This document shows positions 16,933 to 26,145 of a DNA stretch of 35,615 bases, in pieces. Location of the stretch: positions 1 to 35,615 of the IMG/VR virus record IMGVR_UViG_3300027749_000283. One strand, written 5' to 3'. A model generated the notes under the pieces. That model saw only the letters and a list, made by a program, of their open reading frames with translations, did no database searches and was not told the origin of the DNA. This DNA is from a virus. The position numbers and the translations under genes are program-made. Numbering within the stretch: the first letter of the stretch is position 1; each line of letters opens with the position of its first letter.

Positions 16933-18287
16933 GCCGTGTAGCTCCCGGATGATTTAAAGGTGAGTATTGTATTAGATCCAGATGTAGTAACTGTCACGCT
17001 TCCGGTGGCTGTAATCGTCGTGGACGCAACTGTTTGTGACGCGCTGACGTTGTAAGTTCCCGTACCACCAGTTCCCGTGCCTAAAGATATAATCGTTGTG
17101 CCTACGGTTACACCAGTTCCAGAGATTGTTTGCCCAACATAGAGTGTTCCAGATGTGACAGCCGATACAGTAAGAACTGTAGTTGCAATGGAGCCTGTTA
17201 CAACCGCACTCGTTGGGCTATAAACTCCAGAATAACTAGCAGATGGCACGCTGATAATAACAACGCCGCTCCCACCTGTTGTAGCTGCGGTTCCGCCACC
17301 GCCGCCACCCCCGCCAGTGTTTGCAGTACCAGCAACGCCCGTACTGGAAGAATTTACTGCGCCTGCACCGCCGCCGCCTGTAGAACTCGTGCCTGCGCCG
17401 CCAACACCCGCGCCAGTAACGGCACCGCCGCCGCCGCCACCCGCATAATAGACAGAAGCACCGCTGATAGAATATTGCGCGCCAATACCGCCAGCACCGG
17501 ATTGTGCTGAAGATGGTGCCGTTTGGCCCGCAGCGCCCGCGCCGCCGCCACCGCCTGTCGGGTAAGGGCTTGGTGCTAGGCCATTACCACCAGAATTTCC
17601 TTGACCACTGGTCCCAGCGCCGCCAGTTGATCCACCAGCGGCTTGCGCTCCACCGCCACCGCCAGAGCCACCTGCACCACCATTGCTAATCCCGCCTGTT
17701 GAGCCGCCGTAACCACCACCAACAGCGGTAAGGCTAAAGCCAGTTGAACTAGATCCAGCAGTGCCGCTTGTTGCAGCGCCGCCGCCACCAATAACAAATG
17801 AATAAGTTGTCCCCGGTGTTAATGTTGTTGTTGAGGTTAGTAACCCACCAGCACCACCGCCGCCGCCAGTAAGCCCCCCGCTCCCGCCACCGCCAACAAT
17901 TAAATACGAAGCGGTATAAGTTTGACCCAAACTTGTAGCGTTAAAGGCGGAATACGCAATCCAACCTTGCGTTGCGTCTATATAAACTAAAGCTATGCTT
18001 TCACGTGCAACTTTAAAAGTAGCATTTGTCGTTGCGCCATTTATGTTAGACCCGTTGCGGGATACCGTACAAGCATTTGTTCCAAATGTTCCCGCATAAT
18101 CCGTGATCTGAACAATGTTTCCAGCAGCAGGCGATGCTGGAAGCGTGACAGTAATTGCTCCAGAGGTGGTATTGACTGGGTATGCGTTGCCAGATGTCGC
18201 AGTAAAGTTAGACCCCTGCACTGGATTCCACACCAACGGACCGGGTATAGCATAATTGAAAGCCGCAAGCTGCTGCGATACTGACAT
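16929..18287 (-). CDS. Glycine-rich tail fibre
   Basis: This 452-residue protein has three parts. A beta N-terminal region (about 1-125) contains [20 protein letters not shown], a common fibre motif. A very glycine-rich tract (about 130-345) contains repeated GGGGGAG and GGAGTSS elements, and a Thr/Ser/Val-rich beta domain (about 350-452) follows. Gly-rich regions in T4-like and other tail fibres form polyglycine-II type receptor-binding lattices (as in gp38 adhesins and glycine-rich tail-tip proteins), so a receptor-binding role is inferred. The start overlaps the preceding stop (TAATG), with GGAG upstream. The Gly tract is long and repetitive, so its length may vary between relatives. Confidence 0.75.
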   Translation of the reverse strand: MSVSQQLAAFNYAIPGPLVWNPVQGSNFTATSGNAYPVNTTSGAITVTLPASPAAGNIVQITDYAGTFGTNACTVSRNGSNINGATTNATFKVARESIALVYIDATQGWIAYSAFNATSLGQTYTASYLIVGGGGSGGLTGGGGGAGGLLTSTTTLTPGTTYSFVIGGGGAATSGTAGSSSTGFSLTAVGGGYGGSTGGISNGGAGGSGGGGGAQAAGGSTGGAGTSGQGNSGGNGLAPSPYPTGGGGGAGAAGQTAPSSAQSGAGGIGAQYSISGASVYYAGGGGGGAVTGAGVGGAGTSSTGGGGAGAVNSSSTGVAGTANTGGGGGGGGTAATTGGSGVVIISVPSASYSGVYSPTSAVVTGSIATTVLTVSAVTSGTLYVGQTISGTGVTVGTTIISLGTGTGGTGTYNVSASQTVASTTITATGSVTVTTSGSNTILTFKSSGSYTA

Positions 18288-18769
18288 TAGTAATCTCCAC
18301 CAACCGCATTGATGGCAATTGCGATATTCGTTCCGCCAGCGGCAACTGTCAGGCCACCATATATGCGATATGTGGCGGGAAGATTTAACCCACCAAGGGG
18401 AACTGGCAGTGTGTAGACAGTATTAGCTGTTGTCCCTAAAGCTGTCACCGTAGTTGCAGGCAAAGCCACTTCGCCAAAGAATATGTTGTTGCCTGCTGTG
18501 GTGTTGGCTGACCCGTTATTCAACCAAAAACGCACCACAGTGGCATTTGACGTACCGGAAGCGGTTGCGCCGTTGGTGGAAGAAAATTTGATCTGAACCT
18601 GATCTACACGCGACCCATTTGCGCCAGCCGTGTAACACAGGGCCAGCGGCGTCCCTACAGTTTCAGTTCCGTCATAGGCTTTCGTGTTCGTCATTGCTGT
18701 CGATATGATGGCATTCAATGCACCAACATTGGGTGCCTGAGTGAAGATGGGAGTTGATGTTACAGCCAT
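18287..18769 (-). CDS. Beta-rich virion protein, unknown family
   Basis: This 160-residue protein is Ala/Thr/Asn/Gly-rich with strand patterns [34 protein letters not shown] and [23 protein letters not shown]. It has no membrane or catalytic motif. I do not recognise the family. Its position between the collagen-like and Gly-rich fibres, with TAATG overlaps on both sides, suggests a fibre-associated or head/tail surface protein made in equal amounts with them. GGAGGCTTC precedes the start. Confidence 0.65.
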   Translation of the reverse strand: MAVTSTPIFTQAPNVGALNAIISTAMTNTKAYDGTETVGTPLALCYTAGANGSRVDQVQIKFSSTNGATASGTSNATVVRFWLNNGSANTTAGNNIFFGEVALPATTVTALGTTANTVYTLPVPLGGLNLPATYRIYGGLTVAAGGTNIAIAINAVGGDY

Positions 18770-20700
18770 TAGAAGCCTCCGAAGAAGTCAGCGAGAAAGA
18801 TATTAGCTCCAGTAGATGCTCCGCCAGCGCCGGGAACCGTAACAGTGACGGCATTAGCAACGGCAGTAGCCGTGACACCAGAACCTACAAAGTTGAAGCT
18901 GGTAACGCCGGATGTGAGCAGCGTCCCTTCATCAGATACTGATATATTGGTGCCAGTTCCGGTTGGCCCAGTTGGTCCAGTTGGACCGCCTGTGCCGGTG
19001 TTTCCAGTAGGACCTGTAGGACCCGGCGTCGTTGAAACTGCGCCCGTTGGACCCGTTGGACCCGGCGTCGTTGAAACTGCACCGGTTGGCCCAGTCGGCC
19101 CAGTCGCCCCGACATTCCCCGCGGCGACAATATTCCAAGAGGTATAGGTGCCGGAGCCGCCAAAGGCATCAGATGTAATGATGAGCGACGTGCCGCTAAA
19201 CGAGGTAATGATGCCCTCGACGTAGTTTGCGGGCGTCACCGTGTAGGCGATGCGCACTCGCTCGCCAACCCCAAAGGCAGTCTGCGATGCCGTTAAATTC
19301 GTCGTAAAGGTGAGTGAACCCGTGCCAACAGCATTTGAGGTGCTGCTGGTCAGACCAGCGTAGCCAATGCCAGTGGGGCCTGTCGGGCCTGTACTTCCCG
19401 CGCTACCGCTAGTGCCAGTTGGGCCTGTGGGTCCGGCGCTTCCGGTACTTCCTGCTGTACCCGTGGGGCCTGTAGGCCCCGCGACAGTTGAAGCTGCGCC
19501 TGTGGGACCAGTGGCTCCATTTGCGCCCGCAGTCCCTGTGGGTCCAGTTGGACCTGCAACTGTAGACGCCGCGCCAGTGGGACCAGTTGGACCGGCAACA
19601 CCAGTCGGCCCTGTTGGCCCGGCGACTGTAGACGCGGCTCCGGTGGGGCCAGTGGGTCCAGTACTACCAGTGGGGCCAGTGGTTCCGTTGACGAGAGCCA
19701 CGAACAAGTTTGCGTTGTTTGCAAAGCCAGTTGTACCAGTTCCGCCAGATGCGGTGAGCGTGACGGGATATGCCCAATAGCTATTGGCCGCGCCGGGGTT
19801 TGTATTTGTGGGCGTCCCACTGACAGTCCAAGTCTGATAGTCCGCGCTATTGGTGCGGCTTTGGATCGTGATGACTTCAGTCTTTGTGATGAGCGCAAGA
19901 TAAATATCAATGTCGAGGCCATTGGATGTCAGATGGCTGATATTTATGCTGGTCGCGCTTGTCTGCGTTGCATTGTTCCAAAGTAGATAGCCGTCACCCG
20001 GATAACCGGATGTTGAAACTGCGTTGGCGATGTAGAGGAACAAATTGGATGACGTGCCGGGCGTTCCAGTAGGACCTGTAGGCCCAGTAACTGTGGATGC
20101 TGCTCCAGTCGGGCCAGTTGGCCCTGTAGGCCCTGCAACTGCTGATGCTGCACCAGTAGGACCGGTTGGGCCTGTAGCGCCAGTGGGACCAGTGACCGTA
20201 GATGCTGCTCCGGTGGGGCCTGTACTGCCCGTGGGGCCTGCAATTCCCTGCACCCCAGTCGGCCCAACAGCGCCAGTGGGGCCATAACCAGTTGGCCCAG
20301 TGCTTCCCGTAGGGCCAATATCGCCATTTACGCCAGTTGGGCCTGTTGGCCCCCGCGTACCAGTAGGGCCAATAGTTCCCTGAGGACCTGTGGGGCCAGC
20401 CACTGTTGAGGCAGACCCCGTGGGGCCACCGGCGCCCGTTGGGCCTGTAGGGCCAGTGTTTCCCGTAGGACCAGTAACATTCGAAGCTGCCCCGGTAGCT
20501 CCTGTGGCCCCAGTTGGGCCAGTCGGTCCCTGGTTACCCGTTGGGCCTATGGCTCCAGTAGGGCCAGTGGGGCCAGCTTTTAACCCAGCAACCGCGCCAG
20601 TGGTAGTGCGCCGAGATACACCAGATTGCACAATCTCAAGCTGCTCCGCGCCACTAAGCGTTGTGGCAGCAGGGAGATTTGGGATTTGTGCATTCGCCAT
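18769..20700 (-). CDS. Collagen-like (Gly-Pro-Thr) virion fibre
   Basis: This 643-residue protein has an N-terminal 40-residue segment ([20 protein letters not shown]) that is nearly repeated in the 251-residue fibre. Collagen-like GPTGPTG tracts follow at about 43-215, 340-445 and 529-582, with occasional GAAST inserts. A globular domain (216-339) and a second one (446-528, with [19 protein letters not shown]) separate the tracts. The C-terminus is a short beta cap (about 584-643). Gly-x-y tracts of this kind form collagen-like triple helices in other phage fibres. The N-terminal segment is the likely attachment point to the virion, and receptor or surface binding is inferred for the globular parts. 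The start has a weak GGA upstream. The stop overlaps the next gene. Confidence 0.85.
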   Translation of the reverse strand: MANAQIPNLPAATTLSGAEQLEIVQSGVSRRTTTGAVAGLKAGPTGPTGAIGPTGNQGPTGPTGATGATGAASNVTGPTGNTGPTGPTGAGGPTGSASTVAGPTGPQGTIGPTGTRGPTGPTGVNGDIGPTGSTGPTGYGPTGAVGPTGVQGIAGPTGSTGPTGAASTVTGPTGATGPTGPTGAASAVAGPTGPTGPTGAASTVTGPTGPTGTPGTSSNLFLYIANAVSTSGYPGDGYLLWNNATQTSATSINISHLTSNGLDIDIYLALITKTEVITIQSRTNSADYQTWTVSGTPTNTNPGAANSYWAYPVTLTASGGTGTTGFANNANLFVALVNGTTGPTGSTGPTGPTGAASTVAGPTGPTGVAGPTGPTGAASTVAGPTGPTGTAGANGATGPTGAASTVAGPTGPTGTAGSTGSAGPTGPTGTSGSAGSTGPTGPTGIGYAGLTSSTSNAVGTGSLTFTTNLTASQTAFGVGERVRIAYTVTPANYVEGIITSFSGTSLIITSDAFGGSGTYTSWNIVAAGNVGATGPTGPTGAVSTTPGPTGPTGAVSTTPGPTGPTGNTGTGGPTGPTGPTGTGTNISVSDEGTLLTSGVTSFNFVGSGVTATAVANAVTVTVPGAGGASTGANIFLADFFGGF

Positions 20701-20779
20701 TGTGTTATTCCAGGTTTCTGTTTATCGCGCAGACATGTGCCCTAATATTTTCCCCACATGGACCATTTCCCCATGGAAC

Positions 20780-21535
20780 TTAAACAATGGTCCAATAACT
20801 ACCTGACGGCACAGTGACTGTCACCCCGGAATTGATCGTTATTGGCCCTGCACTCATCGCGTTATAGCTTGTTGTCACGGTATAGTTTGTGGTGACAATT
20901 TGCTGATTCTCATAAAAAATACGATCTGGAGATCCGCCAGTTGGGTAAATCGAACCGGTGGGTCCTGTGGTGCCCGTAGGGCCAGTCGGGCCAACCAATC
21001 CTGTAGGACCTGTCGGGCCTGCAATTGTTGATGCTGCACCAGTTGGTCCTGTAGGACCGACAACTCCTTGAACGCCAGTTGGCCCAACAGCGCCAGTGGG
21101 GCCAGCGCCTGTGGCCCCAGTTGGGCCAGTCGGCCCAATATTACCATTAACCCCCGTTGCCCCTGTCGGGCCATTGCTTCCCGTTGGACCTGTAGGGCCG
21201 TTTGGCCCTGTTGGACCTGGAATTGTAGATACTGCTCCAGTCGGGCCTGTAGGGCCATTGCTGCCTGTTGCCCCTATATTGCCCGTAGGCCCAGTCGGCC
21301 CCGCAACGCCAAATCCTGTCGGGCCAGTTGGGCCTAAATTTCCCGTAGGACCTGTAGGCCCAGCATTGCCTTGCGGGCCAGTTGGGCCAGAGACTGTAGG
21401 AGCCAAATTGGCAATCTGCTGCGTAGTACCGCGAACTGAAGTGCCAGACTGCACCATCTCTACCTGTTCCGCGCCAGAAAGAGACGTGGCGACGGGCAAA
21501 TTGGGGATTTGTATATTACTGGCGTATCTAGGCAT
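20780..21535 (-). CDS. Collagen-like virion fibre, shorter paralogue
   Basis: This 251-residue protein has the same N-terminal anchor type as the 643-residue fibre ([20 protein letters not shown]). A continuous GPTGPTG tract follows (about 48-205), and then a C-terminal beta cap ([19 protein letters not shown]) like that of the 186-residue protein near the left end. It has no central globular insert. It is likely a trimeric spike or fibre with a triple-helical shaft. The ATG overlaps the upstream stop (TGATG), so translation is coupled. The 79-base gap before the longer collagen-like gene shows no clear promoter or terminator. Confidence 0.85.
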   Translation of the reverse strand: MPRYASNIQIPNLPVATSLSGAEQVEMVQSGTSVRGTTQQIANLAPTVSGPTGPQGNAGPTGPTGNLGPTGPTGFGVAGPTGPTGNIGATGSNGPTGPTGAVSTIPGPTGPNGPTGPTGSNGPTGATGVNGNIGPTGPTGATGAGPTGAVGPTGVQGVVGPTGPTGAASTIAGPTGPTGLVGPTGPTGTTGPTGSIYPTGGSPDRIFYENQQIVTTNYTVTTSYNAMSAGPITINSGVTVTVPSGSYWTIV

Positions 21536-22269
21536 CAGAGCGGTCCAGTTCTTGGGATCTCAGTGAACCCACGGGGCAGACTTGGATTATTAATCACATA
21601 TCCGCCAGAGGTATAGGTCCCAGAGAATGTAGAGCTAACAAGGTCAACCTGGGTATTGTTGATGACCGTAATTGCCCAGTTCCCACTGGAATTTGCTACA
21701 CCGCCGACTTCCTGAACAGTAACACGTTGTCCAGTAATCATGCCATTGGTTGTCGCTATAGTCAGGCGAATGAGACCAGACCCGCTATTAACCGCGCCAG
21801 TAACAGTGCGATAGGTCACTGCATTCGGGTCAGTTCCCGGCAATTGATTGGTGCCATAAGGCGCTTCACCAGTTTGCTGCGTAACGCGAGGATCTTCCGT
21901 CGCAATATCATCGATACTGGTAACGCGAGTGTCACCTTGCTGAACCGGAATACCAGTTTGGGGGTTGGTTGTATTATAACCCGACACTTGGCGGCGGTCT
22001 GTCTCATCCCACTGGTATGGCTCAACACGTGGGTTGATGATCGGCATAGGATCAGCCGGGATGATAATAGCGCGAAGCTGGTTTTGCGGCGTGTCGTAGC
22101 ACGTGCGGCATACCAAAATGCGCTTGTTGATCAGCGATGCACCAGCCCAATCATACTGCCAGGTCAGATTGACACGGTTGTACCATATCGCGCAACAGTC
22201 GCAGACTGCGAATGCCTGAGGATTGCGAGAGTCTGTTCTGGCGCGGCCTGATCGGGATGCATAGCCCAT
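21535..22269 (-). CDS. Zinc-ribbon and beta-repeat virion protein
   Basis: This 244-residue protein begins with a Cys4 zinc-binding pattern: C23-x2-C26 (VCDCC) and C54-x2-C57 (CRTCY). The zinc module is followed by an extended Pro/Asn-rich region (about 60-140) and a C-terminal beta repeat (about 145-225; [19 protein letters not shown], then [15 protein letters not shown]). That repeat is related in style to the SGYNG units of the nozzle protein. The family is not recognised. It sits between an adaptor-like gene and the fibres, so a neck or fibre-attachment role is possible. AAGGGG precedes the ATG, and the stop overlaps the next start. Confidence 0.65.
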   Translation of the reverse strand: MGYASRSGRARTDSRNPQAFAVCDCCAIWYNRVNLTWQYDWAGASLINKRILVCRTCYDTPQNQLRAIIIPADPMPIINPRVEPYQWDETDRRQVSGYNTTNPQTGIPVQQGDTRVTSIDDIATEDPRVTQQTGEAPYGTNQLPGTDPNAVTYRTVTGAVNSGSGLIRLTIATTNGMITGQRVTVQEVGGVANSSGNWAITVINNTQVDLVSSTFSGTYTSGGYVINNPSLPRGFTEIPRTGPL

Positions 22270-22279
22270 CTATGTCCCC

Positions 22280-22999
22280 TTACCGGAAATAGCCACCAAT
22301 CATGGGTGAAATGTACTGCTGAGCAGTTTCTATGTTCTGTTCCGCAGCGATTTGATATGATTCATCAGCCATAGGTTTAAGTCCCATAGCCATTGCAGGA
22401 GCCCATACTTGGGCAAGCCGGTAAGCTAACCCATAGGCAAAAGCCTCTAACCAGAGATACGGTATCTCAACCGTCTGGCCATTGTTATAAGCCGAATCTT
22501 GGATCTGACGCACCCGGTAGTATTTTAACGATTGAGGCCCATTATCGGTGTTTGGAACAGGCCAAAGCGTAATAGATGGGCCAGCAGATCCAGTTGAACG
22601 AGACGCGCTAATCAGCCTGTCAAACCAATAGACAGTAGGGAAACCCTGCTGTTCCTTATTGGGATAACTGGCATATTCAGTACGGCTCACAGGAAGAATG
22701 ATGCGGTCAATATTAGCGCCAGAATCATCATTTTGAACATACGCATCCAAAATCATGACCGTGTTGCCATCAACCGCATATGTTGATTGGCCCGTTACCA
22801 ATGGTGTCGTGATTAGATCGACAGCCCAAAGATTTACACCCTGATTTGACCAACGAGCGCATAGCATATTGGTGGCCATACGGGCCGCCTCCATATGCTC
22901 TTGCAACACAGAGGTATTGCGTATTCCAATCAAGTTATAGGCGTATAGCGTAAGCTCGCCTAAACCTGGATTGAACGCATAGGTGCCGGATGTGGCCAT
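22280..22999 (-). CDS. Adaptor-like neck protein, second copy
   Basis: This 239-residue protein has N-terminal helices (GELTLYAYNLIGIRN, MEAARMATNMLCARWSNQG), a beta region (STYAVDGNTVMILDAYVQN, ITLWPVPNTDNGPQSLKYY) and C-terminal helices (LWLEAFAYGLAYRLAQVW, QIAAEQNIETAQQY). This is the layout of podovirus head-to-tail adaptors and tail tubular A-type proteins. It closely parallels the 250-residue protein at 12828-13580 in layout but not in obvious sequence. The two could be successive neck rings or paralogues. AGGTAG precedes the ATG. The family assignment is from architecture only. Confidence 0.6.
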   Translation of the reverse strand: MATSGTYAFNPGLGELTLYAYNLIGIRNTSVLQEHMEAARMATNMLCARWSNQGVNLWAVDLITTPLVTGQSTYAVDGNTVMILDAYVQNDDSGANIDRIILPVSRTEYASYPNKEQQGFPTVYWFDRLISASRSTGSAGPSITLWPVPNTDNGPQSLKYYRVRQIQDSAYNNGQTVEIPYLWLEAFAYGLAYRLAQVWAPAMAMGLKPMADESYQIAAEQNIETAQQYISPMIGGYFR

Positions 23000-23011
23000 A
23001 TCGACTACCTA

Positions 23012-23899
23012 TTAGAGGGGAACATTACCAGCTTGGTTAAACGTCACATGCACTGAAGCCGTAGTGCTGGTCCCGGCATTAGTGACCTGAGCGCGAATGT
23101 ATGTTGGCGTTCCAGCCACGTTCGCCCCAATCTGCGTAGTTGCGCCCACAAGAGAGGCAACAGGGACGCTAGCCCAATTCATATCTTGATACAGAGGGGC
23201 TTGATATCCAGTGTAACCATACAAAGCGTTGTTAGGGTCATCACCAGAACATTGAATTGTGGTGGTAATGGTGCCTGTAGGATCAATCTGGCAGAAGGTT
23301 GAAGAGTCGGCCCATACATCGAGCTGGATTGGTGCCGAGTCTGCTGTGGCATTTGTGCCAATCGAGATGTTGCCAGCAGAAGCAGTGCTGATAGAAACCG
23401 AAGTCACTGTCTTGTAGCTGTACTTGCTGGAAACCGCAGAGGTGGTTACACCGGAAATGGTCTCGGAAACAACGTTCCCACCCCAATCGGTACCAACAAC
23501 CGTAAACACTCGCCCAGTTTCCGTCGCTGTGGACAGTATCTGAAGGCGGCGAGGGTTATCGAGCGTAGCTACCTGAGAAGAGTAGATCGTTCCAGAGGCA
23601 AAAGTCTGTGCCGGATTGACAAGATAAGTTCCTGTTCCGCTAACACCAGTCCCTTGCGATGTAATTACGGTGCCAGCCACCATTCCCGCGCCAGTAAGGA
23701 GCTGCGTAGGCCCGAGGGCTCCAGACGTAGCTACCGTAACCGTCATGGTGATGCCTGAAATCGATGCGGTCCCCGTGAAGTTATTGGTGACGAGCGCCCC
23801 ATTGAGGATCAACTGTCCAGCAGCAGCAGAAGTGGCGGTGCGAATTGCCGTCGCACTAGCTGCTGCAAACGGACCTAAGGAAACTTGAATAGGGCGCAT
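23012..23899 (-). CDS. Beta-rich structural protein
   Basis: This 295-residue protein is Thr/Ser/Ala/Val-rich and almost all beta by composition, with elements TGTASISGITMTVTVATSG, TETGRVFTVVGTDWGG and TPTYIRAQVTNAGTSTTASVHVTFN near the end. It includes the same GTGVSGTGTYLV kind of motif as the Gly-rich fibre C-terminus. No catalytic residues or membrane segments are visible. I do not recognise a family. Placement right after the capsid module and before the adaptor-like gene suggests a head-surface or neck protein. AAGGGAT precedes the ATG, and the upstream small gene ends five bases before it. Confidence 0.6.
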   Translation of the reverse strand: MRPIQVSLGPFAAASATAIRTATSAAAGQLILNGALVTNNFTGTASISGITMTVTVATSGALGPTQLLTGAGMVAGTVITSQGTGVSGTGTYLVNPAQTFASGTIYSSQVATLDNPRRLQILSTATETGRVFTVVGTDWGGNVVSETISGVTTSAVSSKYSYKTVTSVSISTASAGNISIGTNATADSAPIQLDVWADSSTFCQIDPTGTITTTIQCSGDDPNNALYGYTGYQAPLYQDMNWASVPVASLVGATTQIGANVAGTPTYIRAQVTNAGTSTTASVHVTFNQAGNVPL

Positions 23900-23904
23900 A
23901 TCAT

Positions 23905-24069
23905 TTATCCCTTTTTGCCTGCACGAGCGGCAGCGGCATTATCCACGAGATTTGGATAGGGGCGACCAGCAGCCCTAGCCATTGCCTTAGCAGATTGCTT
24001 CTGCTTGCGATCAAGATGCTTCACTTTAGCATCTTTTGGCGCATCTTTCTCCCAAAAAGGTTTTTCCAT
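23905..24069 (-). CDS. Small basic protein, 54 residues
   Basis: This small gene reads MEKPFWEKDAPKDAKVKHLD, continues with RKQKQSAKAMARAAGRPYPN and ends in NAAAARAGKKG. It is Lys/Ala/Arg-rich with no membrane segment. It starts two bases after the stop of the DUF6321-type gene (TGATATG), and an AAGGTGGG-like sequence lies upstream. The frame is fully open and the amino-acid composition looks natural, so it is likely real. The many Lys and Arg residues suggest nucleic-acid or acidic-protein binding, which is an inference. Function is unknown. Confidence 0.65.
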   Translation of the reverse strand: MEKPFWEKDAPKDAKVKHLDRKQKQSAKAMARAAGRPYPNLVDNAAAARAGKKG

Positions 24070-24070
24070 A

Positions 24071-24310
24071 TCAACAATCCCACCTTCGAAGCGCTTTATT
24101 AATACGGCTATCTGGATCAGCAGCCTTTGCGGAGCCAGTTAACTTCCGTTTGGCTCCAGTCATTCTTGCACAGAATGAGTCTTTCCGCGACCCCCCTTCT
24201 GGCTGGGGTCTTTTAATATCATGACCTTGCGCCCTAAGGGATGCGCGCCCCTTCTCATTGAGGCCGCCTTCTGGGTTCTTGCCTTCTTTGCGTGTCCATG
24301 CAGCGGTCAT
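24071..24310 (-). CDS. DUF6321-type small basic protein
   Basis: This 79-residue protein reads MTAAWTRKEGKNPEGGLNEK and later SFCARMTGAKRKLTGSAK and INKALRRWDC. The WTRKEGKNPEGGLNEKGR signature is that of the DUF6321 family found in many phages, whose function is unknown. Zinc or nucleic-acid binding has been guessed but not shown. The start at 24310 is chosen because AGGAG lies just upstream and the protein begins exactly at the family signature. A longer frame to 24439 runs through the terminator and into the next gene, so it is rejected. It is the first gene after the intrinsic terminator that closes the capsid module. Confidence 0.75.
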   Translation of the reverse strand: MTAAWTRKEGKNPEGGLNEKGRASLRAQGHDIKRPQPEGGSRKDSFCARMTGAKRKLTGSAKAADPDSRINKALRRWDC

Positions 24311-24323
24311 AGAGGTCTCCTGT

Positions 24324-24349
24324 AAAAACGGGGGCACATGGCCCCCGTT
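24324..24349 (-). terminator. Rho-independent terminator after capsid module
   Basis: A perfect 9-bp stem (24327-24335 with 24341-24349, AACGGGGGC/GCCCCCGTT) with a 5-base loop is followed on the minus strand by a T-run (24328-24324). It lies between the 85-residue gene and the DUF6321-type gene. Some transcripts from the capsid genes should end here, which would lower expression of the tail genes relative to the capsid protein. Confidence 0.85.
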
Positions 24350-24377
24350 AGTCTCACACCAGATCCGGGAGCTGATC

Positions 24378-24635
24378 TTAGTAGTGAGAAGACTTGGCGC
24401 GGGGCGTACCACCGCTAGCAGACGACAGAACCTTGCCACCGCTCATACGGGGCTTGCGACCCATATCAGCCTTGGCCTTCTTGCCATCCATCTTGACGGT
24501 CTTGCCGCCGCGCTTGAAGCCTTCAGTCTTGTTCTTGGCATCAGCCGCAACCTGAGACTGGCCACCAGCGTAGAAATCACCGCCGAGCGACTTGTCGGGG
24601 CTATTCTTGGGTTCGAGCTTGAACTTACCCTTCAT
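24378..24635 (-). CDS. Small Lys/Gly-rich protein with GRKPRxSGGK motif
   Basis: This 85-residue basic protein has no recognised domain. It carries FKRGGKTVKMDGKK and GRKPRMSGGKVLSS, the second nearly identical to a stretch in the 352-residue protein upstream (GRKPRKSGGKAEM). GGAGGG precedes the ATG. It is the last gene of the capsid module before the terminator. Small Lys-rich proteins here could be head-cement or internal DNA-binding proteins, but there is no direct evidence. Confidence 0.65.
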   Translation of the reverse strand: MKGKFKLEPKNSPDKSLGGDFYAGGQSQVAADAKNKTEGFKRGGKTVKMDGKKAKADMGRKPRMSGGKVLSSASGGTPRAKSSHY

Positions 24636-24647
24636 AACATCCCTCCA

Positions 24648-25217
24648 TTAGGACGCGAGGTTGATGCCTTGGATATAGGACACCGTGAGAGTGCCTACAC
24701 CAGAGCCGGTGTTGGTAGAAGTGACGAGGATTTGAACATCAGTAGGGCCACCCGTTTGAAAAGTGGCATTGCTGACATTGTCCCAGTTGGCAATCTGAGC
24801 AGTACCCGTGCCCGTAGCAACTGTTACCTGGCCCTTAGTGCCACCAGCAACCGCGCCAGCAGCAGTGAACGCCGTAGCGGCGCTGGTGCCAGCAGTTGCG
24901 CCGATACCAAGAGTGGTAGCCGCGCCAGTCCAGGCAGTCGTGACCATCAGATAGATGTCAAGAATCTGGCTCTGAGCCGGAAGAGTGATCGAGGTAACGC
25001 CGCTTGCCTGCGTAATGACAGCACTCTGGGCCATCTGAACATAACCAATGTTCTGAGTGCCAATCGTGCCACCAAGGCCCGCAAGATTGCCAGTGCCATC
25101 ACTGTTGAAAACAGTGCCAGCAAAGACAGGACCAGTGAAGGTGGTGCCCGGAGTAACCGGGCTCCCGTTCGCGTTGGGGTAAAACCCCGGCTGGATATCG
25201 TTAATGGTCGTAGCCAT
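24648..25217 (-). CDS. Beta-rich capsid-associated protein
   Basis: This 189-residue protein is Ala/Thr/Gly/Val-rich beta sequence (ASGVTSITLPAQSQILDIYL, VTTAWTGAATTLGIGATAG, VQILVTSTNTGSGVGTLTVS). It has no recognised motif. It lies directly after the major capsid gene, with an AAGGAG site, so it is likely a head decoration or other abundant structural protein. It lacks the N-terminal anchor of the collagen-like fibres. Function is inferred from position. Confidence 0.6.
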   Translation of the reverse strand: MATTINDIQPGFYPNANGSPVTPGTTFTGPVFAGTVFNSDGTGNLAGLGGTIGTQNIGYVQMAQSAVITQASGVTSITLPAQSQILDIYLMVTTAWTGAATTLGIGATAGTSAATAFTAAGAVAGGTKGQVTVATGTGTAQIANWDNVSNATFQTGGPTDVQILVTSTNTGSGVGTLTVSYIQGINLAS

Positions 25218-25230
25218 GAGCTATTTCTCC

Positions 25231-26145
25231 TTACGAGGTGGGGAAAGAGCCGTAGATGGAACGCCAATTGTAGTACCCAAACGAGTAGCGCTCGTAGCCC
25301 TTAACAAGCAGATTGTCTGTGACAAAATCCACCTGCATATCGCTTTCGAACTTCACTCGCTCCATGTACGACAGGCCATCGATGTTCGTCAGCAGGAACC
25401 AGGCGTAAGCCGAGGTCAAGAAGTCATTGACCATATAACCTTCGGGGAGCCCGCCAGCCGTCATCATGATCGCATTGACGTCATTGTCCGCAGTGCCGGG
25501 GCGCAGTTCCGTCTTCGTCAGGCGGATAGCAACCGGCTCAAGCTGCGGGGGAACCACAAGCTTGCGACCACGAGCGAAGATCTTCAGACCAGCCTGATCC
25601 TTGAAGTTCGTCCTGATGGCAATCATTGAGTTCAGAAGCGTGGACTCATTTAGATCCACCTGAGTGGAGGGCTGGTTCGCAACCGTGCTGCCATCGATAG
25701 GATGAGAGCTAGAGCAGAGAGCCTGACCATCGCCACCGACAGAACCATTATAGGTCTGAGCAGTGTTCAGGACGTTCGCGCCGTAAATTTCCTTGGTCTG
25801 ATGGAAGCTCTCAATCAGGCCGAGGTTCGAAGGCATGAACTGGGTCTTGTAGAGGTTGTCATCAATCGCCTTGCGAGTGATGGCATAACCAAGAGCAATC
25901 TCAGTGTGCTCCTGGTTGTAAACGTAACGCTCACCAGCGCCGTTATCAAAGGCAGTCTGGCCGCCTTCGGTCTTAAGCTGAGCGAGACCCAGAAAACGCA
26001 TCTCAGCGGTGCGCTCCAGAGCCATCTTCGACTCATGCTTGGTGAAAATCTTGTCGTACTGAGACGGGATCATCTCGTACTTGCCTTCAACTCCGCGCAA
26101 ACCGGGAAGCAGAAGGTCCTTAATCGCTGAAAGATTAACAGCCAT
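25231..26145 (-). CDS. Major capsid protein
   Basis: This 304-residue protein has the features expected of an HK97-fold major capsid protein of the Mu gpT-like type: a short N-terminal arm, SQYDKIFTKHESKMALERTA, a strand with YVYNQEHTEIALGYAITRKAI that leads into the long spine-helix region, a P-loop-like axial part with TNFKDQAGLKIFARGRKLVV, and a C-terminal beta section ending in RVKFESDMQVDFVTDNLL and GYERYSFGYYNW. Size fits. It follows a separate leader region, is flanked by two small structural genes, and has AGGAG upstream of ATG. Position downstream of the scaffold-like gene and the portal supports the call. The exact fold family was not verified by search. Confidence 0.8.
   Translation of the reverse strand: MAVNLSAIKDLLLPGLRGVEGKYEMIPSQYDKIFTKHESKMALERTAEMRFLGLAQLKTEGGQTAFDNGAGERYVYNQEHTEIALGYAITRKAIDDNLYKTQFMPSNLGLIESFHQTKEIYGANVLNTAQTYNGSVGGDGQALCSSSHPIDGSTVANQPSTQVDLNESTLLNSMIAIRTNFKDQAGLKIFARGRKLVVPPQLEPVAIRLTKTELRPGTADNDVNAIMMTAGGLPEGYMVNDFLTSAYAWFLLTNIDGLSYMERVKFESDMQVDFVTDNLLVKGYERYSFGYYNWRSIYGSFPTS

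Noticed and set aside
18845-21566. Long open frames on the plus strand across the collagen-like genes, rich in Val-Gly-Pro
   Set aside because: They are the antisense reading of the Gly-Pro-Thr repeats, which contain few stops on the other strand. They have no ribosome sites and mirror the repeat exactly.
24258-25304. 348-residue open frame on the plus strand
   Set aside because: It is antisense to three well-supported minus-strand genes and the terminator, with no plausible protein composition (Ser/Arg/Ala-rich) and no ribosome site.
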